Of a stretch of 32,917 bases of DNA, positions 22,608 to 30,117 are shown in pieces. The stretch's first letter is position 1; the number at the start of each line of letters is the position of its first letter. The notes beneath the pieces are model-generated. The model searched no databases. It was not told the origin of the DNA and saw nothing but the letters and a program-made list of their open reading frames with translations. The position numbers and the translations under genes are program-made. Origin of the DNA: Bacteroidales bacterium UBA1035 (GTDB lineage: Bacteria > Bacteroidota > Bacteroidia > Bacteroidales > Dysgonomonadaceae); the NCBI GenBank assembly GCA_002316835.1, contig DCEG01000014.1:1-32917 (forward strand), in the 5' to 3' direction.

Positions 22608-23057
22608 TTATAAAGAAATATACTCCGGAATCTCTTGTAAATAATCGAATGACATATCATCGTAATTCATTTTACAGCAATAGTGCGACATCCCATTCGA
22701 AACAATCAGGTATTTAACTTTCAGTACAATATTGTATCTCACCACCTGGTCAAAAACCTGCTGGGTAATTTCTATGTCGTGCTTCTTGAATTCACAAATT
22801 ACCAACGGTTCAAGATGATTATTATAAACAACTGTATCGCAACGTCTTGTTAAGGAGTTCAATTTGATCATTGCTTCATTAGCCATTAAAGAAGCAGGAT
22901 AACCTTTCTCTGAAATCAGATAATGTACGAAATGCTGACGTACCCATTCTTCGGGTGTCATCGATACATATTTTCGACGCAAAGGATCAAAAATTTCCAA
23001 GCCATTATTGGTTTTTCGGATTTTTGCATCGAAAGATGGCAAATTTAATGCGTACAT
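22608..23057 (-). CDS. Stand-alone PD-(D/E)xK protein, HsdR_N-like
   Basis: This 149-residue protein resembles the domain annotated as type I restriction enzyme R N-terminus. The nuclease-fold signature is visible: an acidic N-terminal helix (MTPEEWVRQHFVHYL), D74 (CDTVVYNN), E89-x-K91 (VICEFKK) and a downstream Q-x6-Y helix (QQVFDQVVRYN). No methylase, specificity or motor gene is nearby, so it is not part of a restriction system. In Bacteroidota such genes commonly sit beside holA, as here (two genes away), which hints at a DNA repair or replication role; function is unknown. It has its own promoter at 23090-23097, opposed to that of amn. Confidence 0.8.
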   Translation of the reverse strand: MYALNLPSFDAKIRKTNNGLEIFDPLRRKYVSMTPEEWVRQHFVHYLISEKGYPASLMANEAMIKLNSLTRRCDTVVYNNHLEPLVICEFKKHDIEITQQVFDQVVRYNIVLKVKYLIVSNGMSHYCCKMNYDDMSFDYLQEIPEYISL

Positions 23058-23061
23058 ATAT

Positions 23062-23069
23062 TATCTTTG
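23062..23069 (+). promoter_or_regulatory. -7 element of amn (TATCTTTG)
   Basis: Full consensus match, 37 bases before the amn ATG at 23107. The predicted start near 23076 lies upstream of, and faces, the minus-strand promoter at 23090-23097. Confidence 0.6.
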
Positions 23070-23089
23070 TTTATCGGGAAAGTGATCAG

Positions 23090-23121
23090 ACAAAAGTAAA
23101 TCAAATATGAGAACCAAGCAA
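23090..23121 (-). promoter_or_regulatory. Promoter of the HsdR_N-like gene (TTG-N21-TACTTTTG)
   Basis: The minus strand reads TTG at 23121-23119, a 21-base spacer, and TACTTTTG at 23097-23090. The transcript would start near 23083 and cross the amn promoter. The -33 part lies inside the first codons of amn. Confidence 0.5.
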
Positions 23122-23883
23122 GAAATTGTTGAAAATTGGCTTCCACGTTATACAAAACGGCCTTTGGAAGATTTTACAAAATTTATTTTATTGACCAATT
23201 TTCAAAAATACGTCGAAATTTTTGCCAATCATTTCAACGTTCCCATCATGGGGTTAGATGCCAATATGCCAAGTGCTGCGTCTAATGGTGTAACTATTAT
23301 CAATTTTGGTATGGGAAGTGCTAATGCAGCCACCATTATGGATCTGCTAAGTGCTATTTCGCCGACTGCGGTGCTGTTTCTTGGAAAATGTGGAGGAACA
23401 AAAGCTCAGAACGAATTGGGTGATTATATTTTACCTATAGCAGCCATCCGTGGTGAAGGTACATCAAACGATTATTTACCCCCTGAGGTGCCATCGCTCC
23501 CAGCTTTTAGCCTTATGCGTGCTGTTTCGTCGAATATCAGGGATTTTGGGCGCGATTACTGGACAGGGACGGTTTATACCACAAATCGTCGAGTTTGGGA
23601 ATATGATGATGAGTTCAAGAATTACTTGCGAAAATTGAGAGTAATGGCTGTAGATATGGAAACTGCAACACTGTTCACATGTGGATTTGCCAATCACATA
23701 CCAACCGGAGCTTTGCTGCTGATCTCCGATCAACCGATGATTTCCACGGGTGTTAAAACCGACAAAAGCGATAAAATTATTACAGAAAATTTTGTGGAAG
23801 AACATGTAAAAATAGGTATCAAATCGCTCACAACGCTTATTAACAGAGGTTCAACTGTAAAACACCTGCGATTTGACTGGTAA
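23107..23883 (+). CDS. amn: AMP nucleosidase
   Basis: This 258-residue protein hydrolyses AMP to adenine and ribose 5-phosphate. It is the short Bacteroidota form with only the nucleoside-phosphorylase-like catalytic domain. Recognisable are the phosphate-site FGMGSANAATIMDLL and LFLGKCGGTK segments, the purine/ribose-site AVDMETATLF and the LLISDQPM segment. The ATG at 23107 follows a consensus promoter. holA follows after 64 bases on the same strand, the same order as in other Bacteroidales, so readthrough is likely. Confidence 0.9.
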   Translation: MRTKQEIVENWLPRYTKRPLEDFTKFILLTNFQKYVEIFANHFNVPIMGLDANMPSAASNGVTIINFGMGSANAATIMDLLSAISPTAVLFLGKCGGTKAQNELGDYILPIAAIRGEGTSNDYLPPEVPSLPAFSLMRAVSSNIRDFGRDYWTGTVYTTNRRVWEYDDEFKNYLRKLRVMAVDMETATLFTCGFANHIPTGALLLISDQPMISTGVKTDKSDKIITENFVEEHVKIGIKSLTTLINRGSTVKHLRFDW

Positions 23884-23947
23884 AAACACGGATGTCAGAT
23901 GACAGATGAATTAAGCTGCTAATTTGCGAGAAGCAATTAATAATTTT

Positions 23948-24964
23948 ATGGCCAACATAACTTTCGATACATTAAAAAAAGATATTTCCAACCGGAATTT
24001 TGCTCCTATTTATTTACTGATGGGAGAAGAAGCTTATTTTATAGATCAATTAACAGAATTGCTGTTGGAAACAGTATTAACGGAGACCGAAAAGGATTTC
24101 AATATGCTCACTTTCTACGGTGTTGATTCCGATGTGAATAATATTGTTGCAGCGGCACGTCGTTTTCCAATGATGGCTGAATATCAGCTTATTGTTGTGA
24201 AGGAAGCACAGGAACTGAATAAGTTTGAACTGTTAGATTCTTATGCGAAAAACCCATTGAAAAGTACCGTATTGGTTATCAATTACAAACACGGTTCAGT
24301 TGATAAGAGAAAAGCGGTAATAAAAAATATAGAGAAGAACGGAGGAGTAGTATTTGAATCGAAAAAGTGGTACGAAAACCAGATTCCCGCTTTTATCAAA
24401 AGCTACTTTTCTGACAAGAATCTCAAGATCGACGAAAAATCTGCTCAAATGATTACCGATTTCGTCGGAAATGATATTAGTAAACTCATTCAGCAACTCC
24501 AAAAATTGGAAGTTTCTCTTCCCGAAGATTCCAATACAATTACATCTGAGCTCATTGAAAAAAACGTAGGTGTAAGCAAAGATTATAACAATTTTGAGTT
24601 GCTGAAAGCAATAGCCGAGAAAAACATTTTGAAAACCAACACAATAGTTGATTATTTTGGTAAAAATCAAAAAGATAATCCTAACATTGTAACTTTATCG
24701 GTACTGTTTAACTATTTCAGTAATTTACTGGAGTGTTTTTGGTTGCCACAAAAAAGCGAGCAAAATGTGATGTCGGCCCTAAACCTGAAATCATCGTTCT
24801 TTGCTCGCGATTATATGTCCGGCCTGCGAAATTACAATGCCGCCAAAGTAATGGATATCATCTCATACTTACGTATTTTCGATAGTAAATCTAAAGGGAT
24901 TGATAATATTTCGGCTTCACCCGGTGATTTACTTAAAGAATTGGTCTACAAAATAATGCATTAA
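23948..24964 (+). CDS. holA: DNA polymerase III delta subunit
   Basis: From the ATG at 23948 the protein is 338 residues, the normal length for HolA, the clamp-loader subunit that opens the beta sliding clamp. The N-terminus has the family pattern APIYLLMGEEAYFIDQL, and the remaining AAA+-like domains and C-terminal collar helices (LFNYFSNLLECFWL; ending GDLLKELVYKIM) are as expected. A TTG at 23924 opens the same frame eight codons earlier but overlaps a TAATTTG word and lacks family support. Its stop codon overlaps that of the convergent glutathione peroxidase gene by three bases. Confidence 0.88.
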   Translation: MANITFDTLKKDISNRNFAPIYLLMGEEAYFIDQLTELLLETVLTETEKDFNMLTFYGVDSDVNNIVAAARRFPMMAEYQLIVVKEAQELNKFELLDSYAKNPLKSTVLVINYKHGSVDKRKAVIKNIEKNGGVVFESKKWYENQIPAFIKSYFSDKNLKIDEKSAQMITDFVGNDISKLIQQLQKLEVSLPEDSNTITSELIEKNVGVSKDYNNFELLKAIAEKNILKTNTIVDYFGKNQKDNPNIVTLSVLFNYFSNLLECFWLPQKSEQNVMSALNLKSSFFARDYMSGLRNYNAAKVMDIISYLRIFDSKSKGIDNISASPGDLLKELVYKIMH

Positions 24965-25515
24965 TTTTTAGCTAACCAATTGAGAATAACTTCGCTTTTA
25001 GGGCTTTCCTTAGGCATTACAACATCTACTAGATTCCCTTTTTCGTCAATTAGGAATTTTTGAAAATTCCATGTTACTTCCTGATCGATTTTTCCATTTT
25101 CCGATTTCTTTGTCAGCCACTTATAAATAGGAGCCTGGTCATCGCCTGCTACACTTATTTTTTCCATCATTGGAAAAGTTACACCGTAATTAAGCGTGCA
25201 AAATTCTTTTATTTCTTGGTTTGAGCCCGGTTCCTGGCCTTTGAAATTGTTTGCAGGAAAACCTACGATAACAAGGCCTTTATCTTTATACTCACTATAC
25301 AATTCCTGTAATTGCTCGTATTGCGGAGTAAAGCCACATTTCGAAGCCACATTCACAATCATCACTTTTTTGCCTTTAAACTGAGCCATGTTAAATTGAT
25401 TACCATCGATGTCGGTAACTTTGAAATCATACAGATTTTTTGGCTTGTTGTTCTGTCCACATGCAACTAAAACAATAGCTACGAGAAGTAAAACTGAAAA
25501 TACACCTTTTTTCAT
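24961..25515 (-). CDS. Glutathione peroxidase family lipoprotein
   Basis: This 184-residue protein has a lipoprotein signal ending LVAC (Cys19) and a complete GPx-like thioredoxin fold. The peroxidatic residue is Cys60 (NVASKCGFTPQY) instead of selenocysteine; Q94 (FKGQEPGS) and W149-N150 (TWNFQKFLID) complete the catalytic set. C106 in IKEFC is placed like the resolving Cys of thioredoxin-dependent members, so thioredoxin rather than glutathione is the likely reductant. It reduces peroxides outside the inner membrane. A TAATTTG word on the minus strand at 25539-25545 is a weak promoter candidate. No terminator separates it from holA. Confidence 0.92.
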   Translation of the reverse strand: MKKGVFSVLLLVAIVLVACGQNNKPKNLYDFKVTDIDGNQFNMAQFKGKKVMIVNVASKCGFTPQYEQLQELYSEYKDKGLVIVGFPANNFKGQEPGSNQEIKEFCTLNYGVTFPMMEKISVAGDDQAPIYKWLTKKSENGKIDQEVTWNFQKFLIDEKGNLVDVVMPKESPKSEVILNWLAKN

Positions 25516-26125
25516 TTCTATTTATGTTTAGAGTTCTACAAATTAAATCATTTTTTCTCAATTTTCCTCTTTTACACAGTTTTATTTTATCTGATCGTTT
25601 TTCTATACATCATTTTTCGTGATCAACTAGCTAATTATCAGTAATTATATAGTGATATTAAGTTCACGAGAATCGATTATTTCCCTTTTGACTGGGGGAT
25701 GTTTGCAATTTATTGTTTCTGGTGATGTTCGGGCGCATTCTATTTAATATTCATCATTTTTCTAAACGTAATTGGGAATATATCTTAAAATAATGTTTTG
25801 ATATAAATAAATTTTCAGTAGTAATTGTATAATAACAAGTAACAATAATAATTACGCTTAATTACTTTTATATACAGATGAAAATAAAAGCAACAATGAT
25901 ATACAACCTCAATGTGGTTATAAATGTAAATCCAATAGATATATTTGTTTATTTTACGTTTTAACAAATCAAATAACATTGATTTTTTATATTATAACTA
26001 TCTGTTTAACAATTATATATAAATAAAAAATGATTTTTAAGATCAGGTTTTACAAGCCTTTAACAGATAATAAATAAGATAATCGTTAAATATCTGGTAT
26101 TTTTAGTATTTATATATCTATATAT

Positions 26126-26142
26126 CATACTAATATAGTATG
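26126..26142. promoter_or_regulatory. Candidate operator palindrome upstream of the HTH gene
   Basis: CATACTA-ATA-TAGTATG is a perfect inverted repeat with 7-base arms, about 200 bases upstream of the regulator's ATG. Size and symmetry suit a dimeric HTH protein, but no second exact copy is visible. Confidence 0.4.
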
Positions 26143-26220
26143 TTTATTAAGTTTTAATTTTATACACACTAGATAAAAATATAATTGTATACCTACGTTG
26201 AGAAACATTTGTATGCCTCA

Positions 26221-26243
26221 TTGTTAACTTTTATAATTAACAA
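26221..26243. promoter_or_regulatory. Candidate operator TTGTTAA-N9-TTAACAA
   Basis: A perfect inverted repeat with 7-base arms lies 19 bases upstream of the first -7 word (26262-26269), where bound protein would cover the -33 region. This placement fits autoregulation by the HTH protein encoded just downstream; binding is inference. Confidence 0.45.
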
Positions 26244-26261
26244 ATATATCGGCTAGCTACT

Positions 26262-26291
26262 TATATTTGTAAATAATATTTTATACATTTG
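26262..26291 (+). promoter_or_regulatory. Two tandem -7 elements of the HTH gene (TATATTTG, TACATTTG)
   Basis: TATATTTG at 26262-26269 and TACATTTG at 26284-26291 both match TAnnTTTG. The second overlaps the TTG that would extend the reading frame, so the ATG at 26340 is the likely start in either case. Confidence 0.5.
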
Positions 26292-26339
26292 TATTCCAAT
26301 CATAAGTTGAATATTTATTCATATTTATATTCTTACATC

Positions 26340-26798
26340 ATGAGAGAACGAATTAGACAAATAATGGAGAATGAAAATCTGACGCCGGCTAGATTTGCTG
26401 ACAGACTTCAGATTAATCGTGCCAATATTTCTCACATTTTAAATGGAAGAAATAATCCGAGCCTTGATGTCGTTTCCAAAATTTTATCGGAAATGCCATA
26501 CATTAACACTGAGTGGTTGATAAATGGATCCGGTCAAATGTATAAAGATGGATTCAATATTGATTCTGTCCCCAGGGAGCACGATTTGTTCAACCAAAGC
26601 CCCGTTATTACAGCGAAGGATAAGGAAAGTGAACAAAAATCGGCTGTAATTGAGGTTAACAAGCCTGAAAAAAGTACTCAAATATCTGATAATAAAATCA
26701 TTGAAGTTCAAAAAAACAGTGATAAGAAAATTAGTCAGATAATTATTTATTACAACGATAACACATTTGAGACCTTTATACCGAATTCACTAAAATAA
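26340..26798 (+). CDS. XRE-type helix-turn-helix regulator
   Basis: This 152-residue protein has an N-terminal HTH_3 domain (about residues 3-62; FADRLQINRANISHILNGRN carries the recognition helix) followed by EWLINGSGQMY, a linker rich in Asp, Glu, Lys and Ser, and a short C-terminal beta-like segment (QIIIYYNDNTFETFIP). The HTH and this C-terminal segment match a widespread Bacteroidota regulator type whose targets are mostly unknown. There is no LexA/S24 peptidase domain. It is a single gene, with an AT-rich palindrome-bearing region upstream and an amino acid permease 344 bases downstream. A TTG at 26289 is rejected because it lies inside a -7 element. Confidence 0.85.
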   Translation: MRERIRQIMENENLTPARFADRLQINRANISHILNGRNNPSLDVVSKILSEMPYINTEWLINGSGQMYKDGFNIDSVPREHDLFNQSPVITAKDKESEQKSAVIEVNKPEKSTQISDNKIIEVQKNSDKKISQIIIYYNDNTFETFIPNSLK

Positions 26799-27142
26799 TC
26801 CATCTTAATTTTTCACTTGTCTTTATTTTTCTTCGAAAATGGGCATCTCTTTTCTCATTGAACTAAAACTATTTTAAAATCGAAGACTTAAATTGATCAT
26901 TTAATTTCGTAAAATGTTAAACAACTAAAAAGACGTTGTAAATTGCATATAATTATTTGTATCTTTGGTTTTCATAATAACTGATCAATTGATATAAATT
27001 TGAATAAATTTAAAGTTATTTGATGATGTTGTAATAAAAATAATCAAATTTTGTCAGTTGTATGAAAATATCGGCCTTATCTTTTCGATATAAAACTATT
27101 TTCCACCGGCCTTATCATTTTAAGTCGCTAAAATGTTGATCG
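26799..27142. other. Gene-free leader region before the APC permease
   Basis: This 344-base gap contains a good promoter (26936-26967), so the permease mRNA would have a leader of about 165-170 bases, long for this window. Inside it are a perfect inverted repeat TAAATTT-GAAT-AAATTTA (26995-27012, which also contains a TAAATTTG word) and a direct repeat CGGCCTTATC at 27072-27081 and 27107-27116. I cannot assign a known riboswitch. Confidence 0.6.
26936..26967 (+). promoter_or_regulatory. Promoter upstream of the APC permease (TTG-N21-TATCTTTG)
   Basis: TTG at 26936-26938 and the full -7 consensus TATCTTTG at 26960-26967 have a 21-base spacer. Transcription would start near 26974, well before the permease ATG at 27143. 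Confidence 0.6.
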
Positions 27143-28552
27143 ATGAAAGAAAATAGAACAAACACTCTGAACGAATCCATAGTTTATCCGGATCTCTCTT
27201 CAGACCAGATTGAAACTTGCCCCCTGGAGACTCCTAAACCCGCTTTACGTCTTATAGACGCCATTGTACTTATTATAGGTATCGTGATTGGTGCCGGAGT
27301 TTTCAGGACACCTTCGGTTGTTGCTGCAAATTCACCCGATTGGTTTTGGTTTTTAGGTGTTTGGGTTATGGGTGGATTGGTTTCTCTTATTGGAGCTCTC
27401 TGCTATTCTGAACTCAGCTCTGCCTTTCCAAGCGCAGGTGGAGATTATCATTTTTTAAAAACGGCTTTTGGTAAGGGTTTCTCGTTTTTATTTGCCTGGG
27501 CACGTATTACTGTTATCCAAACAGGTTCTATTGCTCTACTTGCTTATATTGCAGGTGATTATATGTCACAACTGTTCTCTATTGGCGAACATTCAGCTTC
27601 TTTTTACGCTATAGTGGTTGTGCTTATTCTCACTTTGATAAATATTTTAGGGATTCAGTTCGGAACAGGGCTTCAAAAGCTACTGACTGCATTGCAATTT
27701 ATTGGCATATTAATAATCATCGCTGTTGGCTTCTTCGTTGAACCAGATGTCCCGTCAACAATGTTGAGCGAACCTGTACTATCATCTTCTTTTTCAACAC
27801 TAAGTCTGGCTCTTATTTTTGTATTATTGACCTTCGGCGGATGGAATGAGGCGGCTTATATTTCATCGGAGTTGAAAACCGGAAGTAAGAACATGGCTTT
27901 TGTTCTCGTAACAAGTATTCTGATCATAACATTGGTTTATGTTCTCATAAACCTGGCTTTTTTAAATGTATTGGGACTTCAGGGTATGGCTGGTTCAGAA
28001 GCAGTAGGAGTGGATATGATGCGGGCAACTCTTGGAGAAAAAGGGGTTGTCTTAATAGGTACATTGGTGTCTCTATCTGCATTAACATCCTTAAATACAA
28101 CTATTTTCACGGGAGCGCGATCTAATTATGCGTTGGGAAAGGACTTCAGTTTATTTTCATTTCTTGGAAAATGGAATGGGAAAAAATCTGCACCTGTAAA
28201 CTCGCTTATTTTGCAAGGTGTTATTGCTGTTCTTCTGATTATTTTCGGGGCGTTTACCCGAAACGGATTTGAATCGATGGTAGATTTTACAGCTCCGGTA
28301 TTTTGGTTTTTCTTTCTATGTACAGGTGTTAGCCTGATTGTATTGCGGGTGAAGATGCCCAATGTGCCAAGGCCATTTAAAGTTCCTCTGTATCCGGTTA
28401 CACCAATTTTGTTTATTGGATTTTGTGCGTATTTATTGTACTCAAGCTTATCTTACACCGGAAAAGGAGCTTTGTTAGGAGTGATTTTGCTGATAATCGG
28501 GCTGATCTTTTATCTTCTTTTTAAAAATAAAGCACCGTTAAAAAAGTTATAA
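27143..28552 (+). CDS. APC superfamily amino acid permease
   Basis: This 469-residue protein has about 12 hydrophobic helices after a polar N-terminal 35 residues. The first helix carries IGIVIGAGVFRTPS (45-58), the unwound substrate-binding GxG signature of APC transporters, and later helices include the WNEAAYISSELK motif of the amino acid/polyamine branch. It should move an amino acid or polyamine across the inner membrane; direction and substrate cannot be told. It is a single-gene unit between the HTH regulator and an intrinsic terminator at 28579-28612. The long leader suggests post-transcriptional control. Confidence 0.9.
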   Translation: MKENRTNTLNESIVYPDLSSDQIETCPLETPKPALRLIDAIVLIIGIVIGAGVFRTPSVVAANSPDWFWFLGVWVMGGLVSLIGALCYSELSSAFPSAGGDYHFLKTAFGKGFSFLFAWARITVIQTGSIALLAYIAGDYMSQLFSIGEHSASFYAIVVVLILTLINILGIQFGTGLQKLLTALQFIGILIIIAVGFFVEPDVPSTMLSEPVLSSSFSTLSLALIFVLLTFGGWNEAAYISSELKTGSKNMAFVLVTSILIITLVYVLINLAFLNVLGLQGMAGSEAVGVDMMRATLGEKGVVLIGTLVSLSALTSLNTTIFTGARSNYALGKDFSLFSFLGKWNGKKSAPVNSLILQGVIAVLLIIFGAFTRNGFESMVDFTAPVFWFFFLCTGVSLIVLRVKMPNVPRPFKVPLYPVTPILFIGFCAYLLYSSLSYTGKGALLGVILLIIGLIFYLLFKNKAPLKKL

Positions 28553-28578
28553 CTTAAGTTGGTGTATATCGATTTAGT

Positions 28579-28612
28579 AAGAATTTCAAAATTTATTGAA
28601 CAATTCTTTTTT
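28579..28612 (+). terminator. Intrinsic terminator of the APC permease gene
   Basis: AAGAATT at 28579-28585 pairs with AATTCTT at 28602-28608, and the loop contains a second TTCAA/TTGAA pairing; TTTT overlaps and follows the stem. AT-rich, so of moderate strength. Confidence 0.6.
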
Positions 28613-28667
28613 AAAACAATTACTAATAATAGTGTCTTATTTCTCTAACAATTAAAATTACAAAAAC

Positions 28668-29201
28668 ATGAAATCAATGAAGTATGTAGTGGCTTTTTTA
28701 TTGATCATTGGCTTTACAAAAGTAAGTGCTCAGGTTAACTTGGATGTTCCGTACGTTCCAACACCTATGGATGTAGTAGAGGCTATGTTAGACTTAGCTA
28801 AAGTTAGCAAGAATGATGTTGTGTACGATTTGGGATGTGGTGATGGCCGCATTGTTGTAACCGCAGCAAAAAAATATGGTGCTACCGGAATTGGTGTTGA
28901 TTTGAATCCTGAAAGAATTAAGGAAGCTAATGAAAATGCCAAAGAAAAGGGAGTTGAAAAGAAAGTGAAATTCTACGAAGGAAATCTCTTTGATTTCGAT
29001 TTTAGTAAAGCTTCGGTATTAACACTTTATCTGCTCCCGGATGTAAATCTGCAGCTTATGCCAAAAATATTGAAAGAGATGAAACCTGGAAGCAGGGTCG
29101 TTTCCCACGCTTTCGATATGGGTAACTGGGAACCTGATAAACAAATTTCTGTTGACGGCAGAACCGTATATTTGTGGACAGTTCCTAAAAGGAAAAAATA
29201 G
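28668..29201 (+). CDS. SAM-dependent methyltransferase-fold protein with signal peptide
   Basis: This 177-residue protein starts with a signal-peptide-like segment (MKSMKYVVAFLLIIGFTKVS, then A-QV; cleavage probably after residue 21). After VPYVPTP comes a class I methyltransferase core: DLGCGDG at 54-60 (SAM-binding loop), GVDLN at 76-80 (acidic residue for the ribose) and YEGNLFDFDF near 104-113. The strand order is that of a complete Rossmann methyltransferase, though short. Export is odd because SAM is cytoplasmic. The segment could instead be a membrane anchor or be uncleaved. Substrate unknown. It is flanked by terminators on both sides, so it is monocistronic. Confidence 0.82.
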   Translation: MKSMKYVVAFLLIIGFTKVSAQVNLDVPYVPTPMDVVEAMLDLAKVSKNDVVYDLGCGDGRIVVTAAKKYGATGIGVDLNPERIKEANENAKEKGVEKKVKFYEGNLFDFDFSKASVLTLYLLPDVNLQLMPKILKEMKPGSRVVSHAFDMGNWEPDKQISVDGRTVYLWTVPKRKK

Positions 29202-29245
29202 ATAACAGATAAAATAAGACTTAACAAGGTTTGTAACAATGTTTT

Positions 29246-29280
29246 AAACCAGATTTGCAACTTGCAGGTCTGGTTTTATT
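29246..29280 (+). terminator. Intrinsic terminator of the methyltransferase gene
   Basis: AAACCAGA (29246-29253) pairs with TCTGGTTT (29269-29276), and inner bases TTTGC/GCAGG continue the stem with two G-T pairs to 13 bp around a 5-base loop. A TTTTATTTTG tail follows. It lies 44 bases after the stop and just before the pyrK promoter. Confidence 0.8.
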
Positions 29281-29314
29281 TTGAACGTTGAGATGGGAAT
29301 TGAAAATTATAGTG

Positions 29315-29322
29315 TAAATTTG
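29315..29322 (+). promoter_or_regulatory. -7 element of pyrK-pyrD (TAAATTTG)
   Basis: Exact TAnnTTTG match. Predicted transcript start near 29329 leaves about 15 bases to the ATG at 29344 and excludes the upstream TTG/ATG codons at 29281 and 29293. A TTG at 29288 is the nearest -33 candidate, with a rather long 24-base spacer. Confidence 0.55.
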
Positions 29323-29343
29323 TACTCTATAAAGTTTTCATCA

Positions 29344-30117
29344 ATGATTGTATATGATTTCACTGTTCGCTCAAACGAACAACTGAATTACCAGAATAAC
29401 CTGATTAAGGTTACTCCGGCAAATAATGAAACATTGCCAGATATGTTTCCGGGACAATTTGTTCAGATCTTGGTAAATAGCTCACCTAATGTATTTCTTC
29501 GAAGACCTATTTCCATCAATTATGTTGATAAGGAAAACAACGAAATGTGGCTTTTGATCCAACGAGTTGGTGAGGGAACCCAAAAAATATGTGAAACATT
29601 GGTTGGAGAAACAATGAACATTATCTTTCCGTTGGGAAATTCTTTTACCATTTCGCAGGAAAACGGAAGATTCTTGTTGGTAGGTGGTGGGGTGGGTACT
29701 GCTCCAATGCTTTTTCTGGGTAAAAAGCTCAATGAAAAAGGTCTTTCGCCTGATTTCTTGTTAGGTGGACGTTCGCAAAGAGATATTCTACAACTAAACA
29801 ATTTTGAGAAGTTGGGAACTGTTTATTGTACTACCGAAGACGGATCATTGGGTGAAAAGGGTTTTGTGACACACCATTCTGTTTTACAAAATAAAAAATA
29901 TGATTTCATATATACCTGCGGCCCCAGACCTATGATGATCGCTGTAGCAAAATACGCTTTGGAAAAGAATATCGGATGCGAAGCATCTTTGGAGAATCTT
30001 ATGGCGTGTGGCTTCGGAGCCTGCTTATGTTGTATTGAAAAAACGACCAGAGGAAATCTTTGCTCATGCACTGAAGGGCCTGTTTTTAACATCAAAGAAC
30101 TCAAATGGATAGATTAA
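29344..30117 (+). CDS. pyrK: Dihydroorotate dehydrogenase electron transfer subunit
   Basis: From the ATG at 29344 the protein is 257 residues, the usual PyrK length. It carries FAD (RRPIS, 53-57), the NAD(H)-binding GGGVGTAP (114-121) and a [2Fe-2S] cluster in the C-terminal Cys motif (C222, C227, C230 and C242 or C240 in CGFGACLCC and NLCSC). It passes electrons from the PyrD FMN to NAD+. Its last 13 bases overlap the start of pyrD, in a different frame, indicating translational coupling of a heterotetramer. The upstream frame extension to 29281 (TTG) lies across the promoter and is rejected. Confidence 0.93.
   Translation: MIVYDFTVRSNEQLNYQNNLIKVTPANNETLPDMFPGQFVQILVNSSPNVFLRRPISINYVDKENNEMWLLIQRVGEGTQKICETLVGETMNIIFPLGNSFTISQENGRFLLVGGGVGTAPMLFLGKKLNEKGLSPDFLLGGRSQRDILQLNNFEKLGTVYCTTEDGSLGEKGFVTHHSVLQNKKYDFIYTCGPRPMMIAVAKYALEKNIGCEASLENLMACGFGACLCCIEKTTRGNLCSCTEGPVFNIKELKWID

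Larger units (their letters stand above)
25516..26339. other. AT-rich gene-free island with palindromes
   Basis: About 820 bases without a credible gene, visibly more AT-rich than its surroundings apart from a short patch near 25691-25740 (ACTGGGGGATG, TTCGGGCGCATTC). It holds inverted repeats: CATACTA-ATA-TAGTATG (26126-26142), TTGTTAA-N9-TTAACAA (26221-26243) and an 8-base pair TATCTGTT/AACAGATA (25999-26006 and 26062-26069). It ends in two -7 words before the HTH gene. I see no tRNA, sRNA signature or transposon ends. Confidence 0.7.

Noticed and set aside
22608..23057. Type I restriction system
   Set aside because: Only a small nuclease-fold domain is present; no HsdM, HsdS or helicase part is encoded nearby.
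25516..26339. Mobile element or integration site
   Set aside because: No integrase, transposase, tRNA fragment, target duplication or terminal repeats are visible; AT richness alone is not enough.
29281..29343. TTG/ATG extension of pyrK
   Set aside because: The extension spans the TAAATTTG -7 element and the known PyrK length is met from the ATG at 29344.
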